A program made the translations under genes and the position numbers. 64,000 bases of DNA from positions 310,001 to 374,000 of the forward strand of contig CALOAF010000005.1 of NCBI GenBank assembly GCA_942491385.1, given 5' to 3'. The notes under the pieces were generated by a model. It ran no database searches. It saw nothing but the letters and a program-made list of their open reading frames with translations, and was not told the origin of the DNA. Every line of letters begins with the position of its first letter. Position 1 is the first letter of the stretch. Below, in pieces: positions 8,881-18,337 of this stretch. The DNA comes from UBA6170 sp942491385 (GTDB lineage Bacteria > Chloroflexota > Anaerolineae > Anaerolineales > Anaerolineaceae).

Positions 8881-10101
8881 ATGAAAATCCTGTTAATTAA
8901 TCAGGTATTTGTCTCCCCAGATGAGCCGGGACATACCCGGCATTTTGAAATGGCAAAATACTTACAAGACAGCGGTGATGAATTGGTCATCGTTGCATCA
9001 GATTTAAATTATCAAACCGGTCAACGCACAGTCGACCATAAGGGTCTGGTGACAGAACAGGTAATCGAAGGGGTTCGCGTCTTAAGGACCTACATCTACC
9101 CAGCCATTCATCGCAGTTATTTCTGGCGTATCCTCTCATTCTTCAGTTTCATGTTCAGTTCCATCATCGCTGCTATGCGGGTCAAGAATATTGATATCAT
9201 CATGGGTACCAGTCCCCCCATTTTTCAGGCATTTTCTGCCTGGGTAGTAGCCTTTTTACGGCGAAAACCTTTCTTATTAGAGGTGCGTGATCTTTGGCCA
9301 GAATTTATCGTCAGTATGGGTGTTTTTAAAAATCCCATTTTGATAAAACTGGCGCGCATCTTGGAAATGTTTTTGTATCGCAGGGCTTCCCAAATTCTGG
9401 TTAATTCTCCTGCCTATATAGATTATATTGCCGGCAAAGGTATTTCCACCCAGAAGATCACATTCATTCCTTATGGTGCTGATATTCACATGTTTAACCC
9501 CGCCATTGATGGCAGCCAGATTCGGCAGGAACTCAACCTGCAGGGAAAATTTCTGGTGCTGTATACAGGTGCATTGGGGCAGGCAAATGATATTTATACC
9601 ATTCTGAAGGCAGCTAGCCACTTGAAGGAAGAGAAAGCCATTCAATTTGTGTTATTTGGGGATGGAAAAGAACGGCCAAAACTCCAGGCAGAAGCACGCA
9701 GATTACAACTGAACAATCTGCTCTTTGCCGGCGTGAGACCAAAACACCAAATGCCTGCCATCATTGCCGCGTCTGATCTCTGCCTGGCTATTCTGCAGGA
9801 TGTGCCTATGTTCCGCACCACCTATCCTAACAAAGTCTTTGATTACATGGCTGCCGGCAAACCGACCCTGTTGGTGATTGATGGGGTTATTCGCCAGGTT
9901 GTCGAAGAAAGTCAGGCAGGGGTTTATGTCAACCCGGGGGATGACGTGCAATTAGCGAAAACCATTCTAGCAATCTCCTCACAACCTGACCAACTCGAAT
10001 GTATGGGAAACAATGCCCGTGTGTACCTGGAAAAACATTTGGATCGTCAGATCATGTTGGAAAAAACCAGAAATCTATTCCTGCAACTGAGGAAACAGTG
10101 A
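8881..10101 (+). CDS. Glycosyltransferase family 4 (WcaI/GT-B type)
   Basis: Protein of 406 aa with a GT-B fold. The N-terminal acceptor domain starts MKILLINQVFVSPDEPGHTR and holds the conserved LLEVRDLWPE. The C-terminal GT1/GT4 domain includes FIPYGAD, VLYTGALGQAND, FVLFGDGKERP and the nucleotide-sugar site YPNKVFDYMAAGKP. It probably transfers a sugar from an NDP-sugar onto a lipid-linked oligosaccharide in cell-surface polysaccharide synthesis. It heads an operon in which each following gene overlaps its predecessor (epimerase, WecA-like, heparinase-like). Confidence 0.9.
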   Translation: MKILLINQVFVSPDEPGHTRHFEMAKYLQDSGDELVIVASDLNYQTGQRTVDHKGLVTEQVIEGVRVLRTYIYPAIHRSYFWRILSFFSFMFSSIIAAMRVKNIDIIMGTSPPIFQAFSAWVVAFLRRKPFLLEVRDLWPEFIVSMGVFKNPILIKLARILEMFLYRRASQILVNSPAYIDYIAGKGISTQKITFIPYGADIHMFNPAIDGSQIRQELNLQGKFLVLYTGALGQANDIYTILKAASHLKEEKAIQFVLFGDGKERPKLQAEARRLQLNNLLFAGVRPKHQMPAIIAASDLCLAILQDVPMFRTTYPNKVFDYMAAGKPTLLVIDGVIRQVVEESQAGVYVNPGDDVQLAKTILAISSQPDQLECMGNNARVYLEKHLDRQIMLEKTRNLFLQLRKQ

Positions 10102-10973
10102 AAATATTCGTCACCGGTGCCACTGGTTTCACAGGCAGTCGAACCGTTCCTCTACTATTGGAAAAAGGCTGGGAGGTGCATTGTTTATATCGTGAAAATA
10201 GTAATCGCAGTGTGTTACCGCAATCAGAAATCCATTGGCATTCGGGGAACCTTGAAAACCAGGAAATACTGACAGAACTGATGCGAGGTTGTGATACGCT
10301 CGTGAATATTGCATCTCTGGGCTTTGGGCATGCTGAAAACATCATCAAATCCGCTCTGGAAGCCGGAATTGAACGAGCGCTCTTCATCAGCACTACTGCC
10401 ATTTTTACTAAATTGAACAGCCGTAGCAAAAATATCCGTTTGGCAGCTGAAGCAGCCATACAGAATAGTGATCTGGCTTATACCATTCTGCGTCCGACCA
10501 TGATTTACGGCAGTGAGCGTGATCGAAATATGGCTCGTCTGATTGGATTGCTTCAGCGCTTTCCGTTGATTCCAATCTTTGGAAAAGGAAATTTTCTGCA
10601 GCAGCCCGTCTTTGTGGATGACGTGTCACAGGCTATCATTCAATGTCTGGAACAGCCAAAAACAATTGGTAAAAGTTACAATATTGCCGGAAAAACGGCT
10701 CTTACATATAATGAAGTCATTGATACCATCGCTGCCATCAATAATCGAAGAATTTACAAACTTAAACTACCTGATAGGATCGTGGTAAATTTTTTGAGCC
10801 TTCTCGAAAAAATGAAGATACCCTTCCAAATCAAAGCTGAACAGGTGAAACGCTTGAATGAAAACAAGGATTTTTCCTACGAAGAAGCCAGTAGTGATTT
10901 TCACTATCAACCACGCTCCTTTGCAGATGGCATCGAAATAGAAATAAAACAATTAAGAAGCAAATTAGAATGA
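10098..10973 (+). CDS. NAD(P)-dependent sugar epimerase/dehydratase (SDR)
   Basis: Protein of 291 aa. The start is a GTG at 10098 overlapping the previous stop (GTGA), with an AGGA site upstream. The product then begins directly with the Rossmann strand KIFVTGATGFTGSR. Other extended-SDR features are TLVNIASLGFG, FISTTAIFTKL, YTILRPTMIYG, PVFVDDVSQAI and YNIAGK. The catalytic Tyr-x3-Lys is not obvious (the serine region is followed by SRSKNIRLAAEAAI), so it may be an atypical SDR rather than a classical UDP-sugar epimerase. The operon points to nucleotide-sugar modification for the polysaccharide. Confidence 0.8.
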   Translation: MKIFVTGATGFTGSRTVPLLLEKGWEVHCLYRENSNRSVLPQSEIHWHSGNLENQEILTELMRGCDTLVNIASLGFGHAENIIKSALEAGIERALFISTTAIFTKLNSRSKNIRLAAEAAIQNSDLAYTILRPTMIYGSERDRNMARLIGLLQRFPLIPIFGKGNFLQQPVFVDDVSQAIIQCLEQPKTIGKSYNIAGKTALTYNEVIDTIAAINNRRIYKLKLPDRIVVNFLSLLEKMKIPFQIKAEQVKRLNENKDFSYEEASSDFHYQPRSFADGIEIEIKQLRSKLE

Positions 10974-11989
10974 TAGAGTTGATCGGTTTTTTAATTCTGA
11001 CAACCTGCGCTTATTTTGGAGTTGAATTCATTCGCAATTGGCTCATGAAACGCCATGTGATCGATATGCCCAATGAACGCAGTTCCCATGCTGTTCCCAC
11101 CCCACGTGGGGGAGGATTGGTAGTTGTGATCATTACCCTGGCTGTTGCGCTTGTCAGTATGTTTCTTTTCCACGCTTGGAAAGAAGGACTGGTGTTTGTG
11201 GTCATCGGGAGCGGTGTTGCCTGGATTGGCTGGCAGGATGACGTAAAATCGCTCTCGCCTAAACTTCGCTTTCTGCTTCAGGGTCTGGCGGGGTTAGCCA
11301 CAATTTTTGGATTAGGATATTTTGACGCGATTACCATTCCGCTTTTCGGTGAACTGCACCTGGGTATCTTTGGAATCCCCATCACCCTGCTCTGGATTGT
11401 AGGCTTAATCAATGCATACAATTTTATGGACGGCATCGATGGGCTCTCCGGAAGCGTTGCCCTGACAGCCTCCCTGGGGTGGATGCTCTTTCTGGGTGTA
11501 AACGGACAAATCGCCAGCCCAATCTTTTGGATTGCTCTGGCGATTGCGGCTTCCAACCTGGGATTTCTGGGTCACAATTGGGCGCCTGCTCGCATTTTTA
11601 TGGGTGATGTTGCCAGTACTTTTCTGGGTTTTTGTTTCGCAGTTCTCCCCCTCTTGTCGGTCAATAAAGTGGGTGATGCTTTCCTGTTGGGCGTCATCGT
11701 CATGTGGGCATACATTCTTGACACATTAATAACTTTTCTTCGCCGCTTCATCAAGCGAGAAAAGGTGTTTTCGGCTCATCGAACCCATATCTATCAACGA
11801 CTGATAATCAGTGGGTATCCAGTTCCCACCATCACCAGCCTTTACTTATTGCTGACCGCTTTGGGTGTCGTGCTGGCATATGCCTGGATACAGGGATACA
11901 CTTTTGCTCCAGCAGCCATTATTATTGGTTTGCCCGTCATTTGGGTAATCCTGATAGGTTTTACAAAATATCGTGAAAATAAATCTTAA
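10970..11989 (+). CDS. WecA/WbpL-type undecaprenyl-phosphate glycosyl-1-phosphate transferase
   Basis: Protein of 339 aa with about 10 TM segments, of the MraY/WecA/WbpL superfamily (PNPT). Characteristic cytosolic motifs are RSSHAVPTPRGGG, GWQDDVKSLSPKLRF (the DDxx(D/N) metal site), NAYNFMDGIDGLSG and IFMGDVAST, and the HRTHIYQRL motif comes late. It transfers a sugar-1-phosphate onto undecaprenyl phosphate and starts polysaccharide repeat synthesis at the inner membrane face. ATGA overlap with the epimerase gene supports coupled translation. Confidence 0.93.
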   Translation: MIELIGFLILTTCAYFGVEFIRNWLMKRHVIDMPNERSSHAVPTPRGGGLVVVIITLAVALVSMFLFHAWKEGLVFVVIGSGVAWIGWQDDVKSLSPKLRFLLQGLAGLATIFGLGYFDAITIPLFGELHLGIFGIPITLLWIVGLINAYNFMDGIDGLSGSVALTASLGWMLFLGVNGQIASPIFWIALAIAASNLGFLGHNWAPARIFMGDVASTFLGFCFAVLPLLSVNKVGDAFLLGVIVMWAYILDTLITFLRRFIKREKVFSAHRTHIYQRLIISGYPVPTITSLYLLLTALGVVLAYAWIQGYTFAPAAIIIGLPVIWVILIGFTKYRENKS

Positions 11990-14114
11990 GATCAAAGCCT
12001 TTCCATCCCTCCTGCGCCATTTTGGAATGCGCTGGATTTTATTCCGTATAGGGTATGCCCTTCGAATGCGAACTGGATTAATGCGCTTGCTGGTACCCGC
12101 CTATCAATGGCATGAGCGTCCCTTGCGATACTGGATTAAACATCAAATTCCATCTAATCCGGAAGCCTATCACAAATGGCGGATTGAAAATCAACCAAAA
12201 TTCTTCTTTGATTCCATCCACTTTCCACAGGAAAAGGATTGGGGCCGAATAGAGGTGCTCAAAGAAGCCGACCAATACCTGGCAGGAATCACCCGTTATT
12301 TTTCCAAAACAGATTATCAAACGGGATTCCCCCCCGTTTGGTCACTAGATCCATTGTGCAACCACCACATACCAGCTGACAAACACTGGTCACAAATTCC
12401 AGATGATGGCTCTATTGACATCAAATTTATCTGGGAAGCCAGCCGCCTTGCACAAATCTATACCCTGGTTCGGGCATTTGCTCGCACGCAGGATGAAAAC
12501 TATCCAGCAGCATTCTGGCAGATATTGGAAGATTGGATGCAAAAGAATCCACCGGGTATGGGACCAAACTGGATGTGTGGGCAGGAGGCGACCTTACGCC
12601 TGATGGCAATCTGCTTTGGTTATTACACCTTCAAAGATCATCCATTATCCACGCCCGAAAGGGTCTCTCAATTTACGATTCTAGCAGCCGCCCTGGCAGA
12701 GCGAACTTATCTGAATTTGGGATATGCTATCTTTACCCGCAGTAACCACACCATCAGCGAAAGTTTTGGCATCTGGCTAGCTGGCACACTTTTCCCTGAA
12801 TTAAAAAACGCCTCAAAGTACAGGAAATTGGGTAAACAAATCCTGGAAAAAGAAGCTTCCCGGCAGATCTATGCAGATGGCAGTTATGCCATGCACTCGC
12901 TTAATTATCAACGCTTTGTCCTTCACATCTATCTGTATGCTATGCGAATCGCTGAATTGAATGATCAGAAATTTTCTCCTACCGTTTACAAGGCTGTCGA
13001 AAGATCCATTGACTATCTCTATACCATCATTGACCCACAAACCGGTCAGATGCCAAATTATGGTTCCAATGATGGTGCCCTGGTACTGCCATTAAATAGC
13101 TGTGATTATTCAGATTACCGCCCACTGATTCAGTCAGGCTACTTTTTCATCCACCAGAAAAGAATCTTTCCGCCCGGTACCTGGGATGAGGATCTTTTCT
13201 GGCTGTTTAGTGCTGAATCACTTGAGTCCTATGTACAAAATCGGCCACCACTCACCAATGAACTGTTTTTAAACGCTGGCATCACGAAAATGAATGGTCG
13301 AGATACCTTGGCTTTCATTCGTTGTGGACCTGTAAAGGATCGCCCCTCGCACGCCGATCAGAATCATATGGATATCTGGTGGCAGGGAAAAAATATTGCA
13401 ATGGACGCAGGAACCTATCTATATAGCGGTGAAGATTACTGGCGCAATGGATTAGCCAGCACCCAGGTGCATAACACCGTTACCGTTGACCAATTAGAGC
13501 AAATGGAGAAATTCAGTCGCTTTATCTGGTTGGACTGGTCACAAGGCAATGTCCTTTCTTTTGAAGAAAAGGATGGACTAAAATATTGGCAGGGGCAACA
13601 CGATGGTTACACCCGCCTGAAAGATCCTATAGTTCACAAACGCACTGTGCTTCTCATTGGGGATCAAAATTGGATTGTAATCGATCATGTCAGCGGTCTG
13701 GCAGAACATGAATTCAGACTAAACTGGTTGTTGGATAAGAATTTTGAACAACCGAATATAGCAGAGAATATTCTCCAATTTCACGATCAATCGCAAAGTT
13801 TATCCGCTCAATTCGGATTGCTGGGTGATTTCACCCCGATTGATATACTTAGCGCAGATGAAACCAGTACCCGGGGTTGGTTTTCACGCCATTATGGACA
13901 TAAAGAACCAGCAAAATCTGTACAATTGACCCGACGAAGCAACCAGGCTGTTTTCTGGAGTTTCTTTGGTACCGGGGATCATAAATTTACAGACGCTGAG
14001 AAATCACTCAGTATTCAAATGTCCGATTGGATCGTCCACTTAGATTCCGAATATGTATCGATCGAAAAGACAGGAAGAACCGCAGAATTGATTGCTCAAC
14101 TTACTATCAATTGA
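11973..14114 (+). CDS. Heparinase II/III-like polysaccharide-processing protein
   Basis: Protein of 713 aa, start GTG at 11973 within the end of the previous gene (17-nt overlap). The N-terminal half is an alpha/alpha-toroid (FIWEASRLAQIYTLVRA; NHTISESFGIWLAGTLFP; DGSYAMHSLNYQRFVLHIY). The C-terminal half is the beta-sandwich of Hep_II_III lyases (SHADQNHMDIWWQGKNIAMD, then GTYLYSG and VHNTVTVD). No signal peptide is visible, so it is probably cytoplasmic or exported atypically. Such proteins are regular partners in capsule and exopolysaccharide loci, where they trim uronic-acid or amino-sugar polymers. Substrate not inferable. Confidence 0.88.
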   Translation: MKINLKIKAFPSLLRHFGMRWILFRIGYALRMRTGLMRLLVPAYQWHERPLRYWIKHQIPSNPEAYHKWRIENQPKFFFDSIHFPQEKDWGRIEVLKEADQYLAGITRYFSKTDYQTGFPPVWSLDPLCNHHIPADKHWSQIPDDGSIDIKFIWEASRLAQIYTLVRAFARTQDENYPAAFWQILEDWMQKNPPGMGPNWMCGQEATLRLMAICFGYYTFKDHPLSTPERVSQFTILAAALAERTYLNLGYAIFTRSNHTISESFGIWLAGTLFPELKNASKYRKLGKQILEKEASRQIYADGSYAMHSLNYQRFVLHIYLYAMRIAELNDQKFSPTVYKAVERSIDYLYTIIDPQTGQMPNYGSNDGALVLPLNSCDYSDYRPLIQSGYFFIHQKRIFPPGTWDEDLFWLFSAESLESYVQNRPPLTNELFLNAGITKMNGRDTLAFIRCGPVKDRPSHADQNHMDIWWQGKNIAMDAGTYLYSGEDYWRNGLASTQVHNTVTVDQLEQMEKFSRFIWLDWSQGNVLSFEEKDGLKYWQGQHDGYTRLKDPIVHKRTVLLIGDQNWIVIDHVSGLAEHEFRLNWLLDKNFEQPNIAENILQFHDQSQSLSAQFGLLGDFTPIDILSADETSTRGWFSRHYGHKEPAKSVQLTRRSNQAVFWSFFGTGDHKFTDAEKSLSIQMSDWIVHLDSEYVSIEKTGRTAELIAQLTIN

Positions 14115-14215
14115 ATCCTGCTGAAAGACAATAGCCAATATAATTCATAGTAGAATGAACTTGATCCTGGAATAAAACAGGTGTTAACTCAGTTATTTTC
14201 ATCCCTGGAGGTACT

Positions 14216-15433
14216 ATGCAGGAAGTCGTCATTATTGATGCAGTCCGCACACCCATTGGCGCTTTAGGTGGAGGTCTATCCAAAGTTCGTCCGGATGACC
14301 TCGCTGCTCATATTATGTCATGTCTGGTAAACCGAACACAGATTGACCCAGCAATGGTTGAAGAAGTCTATCTGGGCTGCGCCAATCAGGCCGGCGAAGA
14401 TAATCGCAATGTGGCCCGTATGGCTACCCTGCTGGCAGGTTTTCCGGTAGAAGTCAGCGCTGTGACGATCAATCGCCTGTGTGCTTCCGGATTAAATGCC
14501 ATCAACATGGCGGCCAGAGCCATCCGTTGCGGTGAAGGCGACGTCTTTATCGCTGGCGGAGTTGAGAGCATGTCTCGGGCACCTTATTCCTTGCCAAAAG
14601 CCGAAAATGCTTTCCCTTACGGCAATCTGACAGCGTATGACACCGCAATTGGTTGGCGCTATCCCAATTCAAAATTCGAATTGCAGTATGGCATTGACCC
14701 CATGGGGATCACCGCTGAAAATTTAGCTGATCAATATCAGATCTCACGGGAAAGTCAGGATGAATTTGCCCTGAGAAGTAACCAGAGCGCCGTCGCTGCC
14801 ATGGATAGTGGCAAGTTTGCAGTTGAGACAGAACCAGTGGCAATACCACAACGAAAAGGCGATCCGATAATTATCAGCCAGGATGAAAGACCCCGGCGGG
14901 ATACCACCATCGATAAATTAGCCTCCTTAAAACCGGCCTTTAAGAAAGATGGCAGCGTAACTGCTGGCAATTCCTCCGGCATGAATGATGGGTCTGCCGC
15001 TGTCTTACTAATGAGTGAAAAACGCGCCGTTGAATTGGGGCTGAAACCGCTTGCCCGTTGGGTGGGGAGTGCTGCTGCTGGCGTACCTCCGCGCATCATG
15101 GGTATTGGACCCGCACCCGCCACACGCAAACTATTACAACGCAGCGGTTTATCATTGCATAATATTGGTTTGATCGAACTTAATGAAGCTTTTGCCGCCC
15201 AGTCACTGGCCGTCATGAAGGAGTTGGACCTCAATCCCGAGATCGTGAATGTAAACGGTGGTGCCATCGCTCTCGGACACCCACTGGGATGTTCGGGGGC
15301 CAGAATTTTCACAACCTTGCTACATGAAATGCAGCGCATGACAAAATCAAACCAGAAACCCATCTATGGACTGGCGACCCTGTGTGTAGGTGTTGGACAG
15401 GGTGAAGCCACCATCATCGAATCGCTCATCTGA
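14216..15433 (+). CDS. Thiolase / acetyl-CoA C-acyltransferase
   Basis: Protein of 405 aa with full thiolase signatures. These are the nucleophile region INRLCASGLNAI (Cys near residue 90), GGVESMSRAPY, LIELNEAFAAQ, and the C-terminal GGAIALGHPLGCSGAR plus LCVGVGQGEA with the second active-site Cys and the His. It catalyses thiolytic cleavage or condensation of acyl-CoAs (3-oxoadipyl-CoA/acetoacetyl-CoA type). The ATG follows a strong GGAGG. Its stop overlaps the next start (TGATG) with an SDR reductase, suggesting a shared acyl-CoA or lipid-related pathway. Confidence 0.94.
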   Translation: MQEVVIIDAVRTPIGALGGGLSKVRPDDLAAHIMSCLVNRTQIDPAMVEEVYLGCANQAGEDNRNVARMATLLAGFPVEVSAVTINRLCASGLNAINMAARAIRCGEGDVFIAGGVESMSRAPYSLPKAENAFPYGNLTAYDTAIGWRYPNSKFELQYGIDPMGITAENLADQYQISRESQDEFALRSNQSAVAAMDSGKFAVETEPVAIPQRKGDPIIISQDERPRRDTTIDKLASLKPAFKKDGSVTAGNSSGMNDGSAAVLLMSEKRAVELGLKPLARWVGSAAAGVPPRIMGIGPAPATRKLLQRSGLSLHNIGLIELNEAFAAQSLAVMKELDLNPEIVNVNGGAIALGHPLGCSGARIFTTLLHEMQRMTKSNQKPIYGLATLCVGVGQGEATIIESLI

Positions 15434-16434
15434 TGCGAGTACTGGTTACCGGATCGACAGGGTTTATCGGTGGTGCTCTTTGTGCTACGCTGATCGAGAG
15501 GGGTTTTTCGGTGCGCGCTTTCCACCGAACCTCCAGCAATCTTACTTTAATCAAAGATTTGCCTGTTGAACACGTGATAGGTGATCTGACCCAACCAGAA
15601 AGCTTGGTTACAGCCATGCAGGGGATTGATGTGGTTTTCCACTCTGCTGCCTTCCTGGGGAATTCAAACAAGCCAGCAGCGCATTATTCAATAACAGTCA
15701 AGGGCACCCAAGCCGTAATGGAAGCCGCTCTGCAAGCCAAAGTTAAACGCGTTGTTCATACCAGTTCGATCGCTGCACTAGGTGTTCCTTCTGCTCCTAG
15801 CGAATTGAACCCACCTGAACAATCACCCATTTTGAACGAAAATTCCACCTTCAATATTCGCGGCGATTACTGGCCGTATGGTAATGCCAAATATCTGGCT
15901 GAAATGGAAATTCAAAAATATGTGGCCAAGGGTTTGGACGTAGTGATCGTCAACCCTTCATATGTCATTGGACCAGGTGATATTTACAGAGTGAAAGGTT
16001 CACCATTAGAGCGTATCGCTAGCAATCAAGTAGCATTCATTCCGACTGGCGGTATCAATATCGTGCACATTCAGGATGTGGTCCATGGACATCTGGCGGC
16101 AATGAATGTTGGTAAACAGGGTGAACGTTATATCCTTGCTCAGGAAAATCTGACATTCAAATCTTTGTTTCAAAAAATCTCAATTCACAAACACAATCCG
16201 ATGCCGAAAATCATCCTGCCAGGAAAAATGGTGCGGCCTTTTGTAAATCCTCTCAGGCTCATTCAATCCATCCTCAATATCCCTGTTTCTGTCGAATTAC
16301 TGCGCTTTGCCGGATATGGTTTTTATGTCAGCAATGAAAAGAGCATCCAGAATTTACAATTAACATACGAACTCACTGCTGATGATGCAATTCGGGACGC
16401 TCTCAAATGGTTTCAAGAACAGCAACAGACCTGA
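15433..16434 (+). CDS. Extended SDR (dihydroflavonol-4-reductase/hopanoid-epimerase-like)
   Basis: Protein of 333 aa. N-terminal NAD(P)-binding motif MRVLVTGSTGFIGGAL, DVVFHSAAFLGN, VVHTSSIAALG and the catalytic YGNAKYLAE (Y-x3-K), followed by VVIVNPSYVIGPGD. It fits the family of dihydroflavonol reductase-like and hopanoid-associated sugar epimerases; substrate unknown. Coupled to the upstream thiolase by TGATG. The gene converges on the MoaD-like gene with only 6 nt between stop codons and no clear terminator. Confidence 0.87.
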   Translation: MRVLVTGSTGFIGGALCATLIERGFSVRAFHRTSSNLTLIKDLPVEHVIGDLTQPESLVTAMQGIDVVFHSAAFLGNSNKPAAHYSITVKGTQAVMEAALQAKVKRVVHTSSIAALGVPSAPSELNPPEQSPILNENSTFNIRGDYWPYGNAKYLAEMEIQKYVAKGLDVVIVNPSYVIGPGDIYRVKGSPLERIASNQVAFIPTGGINIVHIQDVVHGHLAAMNVGKQGERYILAQENLTFKSLFQKISIHKHNPMPKIILPGKMVRPFVNPLRLIQSILNIPVSVELLRFAGYGFYVSNEKSIQNLQLTYELTADDAIRDALKWFQEQQQT

Positions 16435-16440
16435 TCGTTT

Positions 16441-16809
16441 TTACTTTTCGGAATTTTGTTTGTGATGCATGATTACTTCAGGGTCCTCATTTAGGATTTG
16501 ATTTAAACCTGAAGCCATAGCTGCTCCATGACGATATTGGAATGGCCACATACTACGGTGATCAAAAAACGAAATGCGATCCCCATCTTTGAGTTCCTGT
16601 TCCAAATCAGGTTGTAATCCAGGCAAGGCACTTAAATTTCCATTGATAAAGGTAATTCCACGTTTTTCAGATGGCATGGTTAAGATTTTTAATAAATCAG
16701 AAACCGTCGCTCCTGAAGGCAAATCCATTTCAACGCTGGCGAATCCTTTCTGTGCTTTTTCACCTGCATATAACGAAAGAGCCCCATACAACCAAATTTC
16801 AATTTTCAT
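16441..16809 (-). CDS. ThiS/MoaD beta-grasp-like protein with C-terminal extension
   Basis: Protein of 122 aa. Residues about 1-83 form a ubiquitin-like beta-grasp pattern (KIEIWLYGALSLYAG, PSGATVSDLLKIL, ITFINGNL, ELKDGDRISFF) as in MoaD/ThiS. The family's terminal Gly-Gly is replaced by FDHRSMWPFQYRHGA plus about 25 residues, so it cannot be thiocarboxylated in the usual way. The start follows GGAGG and lies 1 nt beyond the stop of the gene for a GGG-ending MoaD-like protein. The cluster context (radical-SAM maturase, tungsten AOR) suggests a role in pyranopterin cofactor assembly or insertion, by inference. Confidence 0.7.
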   Translation of the reverse strand: MKIEIWLYGALSLYAGEKAQKGFASVEMDLPSGATVSDLLKILTMPSEKRGITFINGNLSALPGLQPDLEQELKDGDRISFFDHRSMWPFQYRHGAAMASGLNQILNEDPEVIMHHKQNSEK

Positions 16810-16810
16810 G

Positions 16811-17056
16811 TTAATGACTCCCTCCGCCTATGGGGGGAAAGATTCCAATCTCATCCCCATCCTTCAAAATGCAATCCGGTTCAAAAAAAATTCCATTTAC
16901 AAACGCCAATTTTATTTCTTCCATCGGAATTTCAAGGATTTCATACAAACGAGCAATGGATATGCCCTGCTCCACATGCAATTCTTTGGTTTGCCCCAAC
17001 CCCAAATCTGGCAAATATTTTCTCAGGCTCGCAAATAATCGAATTTTAATGATCAT
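16811..17056 (-). CDS. MoaD/ThiS family sulfur-carrier-like protein
   Basis: Protein of 81 aa starting at ATG 17056, 4 nt past the stop of the radical-SAM gene. Beta-grasp signatures are KIRLFASLRKYLPD, ISIARLYEIL, LAFVNGIFF and LKDGDEIGIFPPIGGG. The chain ends GGGSH, so the canonical terminal Gly-Gly is followed by two residues; either these are trimmed or the protein is not a classical sulfur carrier. MoaD-like genes commonly accompany tungsten AOR genes, where the protein would donate sulfur to the pterin dithiolene. A longer in-frame start at 17152 would lie inside the upstream gene and is unlikely. Confidence 0.82.
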   Translation of the reverse strand: MIIKIRLFASLRKYLPDLGLGQTKELHVEQGISIARLYEILEIPMEEIKLAFVNGIFFEPDCILKDGDEIGIFPPIGGGSH

Positions 17057-17060
17057 AGAT

Positions 17061-18248
17061 TTATGGACACCGTACAATATCCTGCGCCCATAGACAATCG
17101 GCACAAGATGGATTATGACCCCAACAGCCCTCATTATTTTTGCGTAAATCACATGTTTCTCGCAGATCGCAATCCGGGCAGGAAGGGAAATGAAAAGATC
17201 TTACGCTGCTGCGAAAACGAGTAAATTCTTCACTCATCCAGATATCGGCTAATGATTGTTTGTTTACATTCCCCAGAATAAATCTCTCAACATTTTTCTC
17301 AACGCCATCAATCGCATAATATTTATAACTATGTGAAAAAGCATAACATGGGGAGATATTTCCATCCCAACCGACAACAATTGACTTATCCTGCACAAAT
17401 TTACAGCGTCGCTCTGCTCCCCAGAACATACGTGGTAATTCAATCAAACCCCAGCGGACCCAAACATCTGATTTTACAGGCCAGGAACCTGTTTTGAGGG
17501 GTTCACGAGGACCATATCCGTACAGTTTTTCTGATTCCATCTCCTGGGTGTAAGGCAGAACATGTGAAACAACCAACCGAGATGCATTCAATTCCGAAGC
17601 CAGTTCCAATAAATCATTCAATTCATCCTGATTGCTTTGCATGGCCACAAATTCAATCGCGAGGGAAGGTTTGACAACGCCTAATTCATTTTTTATAAGA
17701 TTAAAACGATTAACATTTTCAAGGATAAGAGATAACTGTGTTCCACGCACGCCTTCATAGGTCTCCGGTTTACCACCATCGATTGAGACTACTACCTGGT
17801 CAACGCTTAATCGGATAAGTTCTCGCACTACCTTCTCAGTTAACATGACACCATTGGTACCTAAAGTGACTGCCAGGTCCCGTTTTCGAATTTCTGCGAT
17901 CATATCGAGTAAATTGCGATTCATCAACGGTTCCCCAAAACTGGTGAAAATCACTCTTTCCAGAGAAGGAAGTTCATCCAAACTATCAAGAATATGCTGA
18001 AAAGTGGGTTGCTCCATATGAGCATGTGGATCTGTCCAGGAATGACGGATACAAGTTTGACAATTTAAATTACATGAAGTGGTAACTTCAATATAAAGTT
18101 TTCTCGCATCCGGTAATCTCGGATGCAAGATTAAATCACCTTCACGTTCATCCAGCCAGAAATCAGTTTGTGGGTTTAACCGTCGCCTCTGATAAAACGA
18201 AAGAGGAATTTTGATTTGACCCTGTTCGTTTGGCTTGATTTTTGCCAT
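17061..18248 (-). CDS. Radical SAM/SPASM protein, tungsten-oxidoreductase maturase type
   Basis: Protein of 395 aa. The radical-SAM [4Fe-4S] motif C59-x3-C63-x2-C66 lies in VTTSCNLNCQTCIRH. The GGE-type motif appears as FTSFGEPLMN, with VVVSIDGG further on. The C-terminus has a cysteine-rich SPASM-like region (CPDCDLRETCDLR, CWGHNPSCADC) for auxiliary clusters. A short AbrB-like beta segment (GQIKIPLSFYQRRRLN) precedes the barrel. This architecture next to an AOR gene fits the family annotated as tungsten-cofactor oxidoreductase radical-SAM maturase. It leads a leftward trio with the two MoaD-like genes and sits downstream of AOR, separated from it by two terminator-like hairpins. Confidence 0.88.
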   Translation of the reverse strand: MAKIKPNEQGQIKIPLSFYQRRRLNPQTDFWLDEREGDLILHPRLPDARKLYIEVTTSCNLNCQTCIRHSWTDPHAHMEQPTFQHILDSLDELPSLERVIFTSFGEPLMNRNLLDMIAEIRKRDLAVTLGTNGVMLTEKVVRELIRLSVDQVVVSIDGGKPETYEGVRGTQLSLILENVNRFNLIKNELGVVKPSLAIEFVAMQSNQDELNDLLELASELNASRLVVSHVLPYTQEMESEKLYGYGPREPLKTGSWPVKSDVWVRWGLIELPRMFWGAERRCKFVQDKSIVVGWDGNISPCYAFSHSYKYYAIDGVEKNVERFILGNVNKQSLADIWMSEEFTRFRSSVRSFHFPSCPDCDLRETCDLRKNNEGCWGHNPSCADCLWAQDIVRCP

Positions 18249-18276
18249 TTTTTTTATCCCTGACTAATAAATATTT

Positions 18277-18306
18277 ACAAAAAGGGTGGGCGATACAGAC
18301 CCACCC
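18277..18306 (-). terminator. Rho-independent terminator between AOR and radical-SAM genes
   Basis: Read on the minus strand: GGGTGGG, 9-nt loop, CCCACCC, then TTTTTG. It lies about 30 nt upstream of the radical-SAM gene start. It could be a second AOR terminator or an attenuator for the maturase/MoaD genes. Confidence 0.7.
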
Positions 18307-18337
18307 AACGATTTAAGATTGTATCAGTATATTAATT

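Noticed and set aside
16811..17152. Longer start for the MoaD-like gene at 17152
   Set aside because: It would lie within the radical-SAM coding region and add 32 residues not resembling the family.
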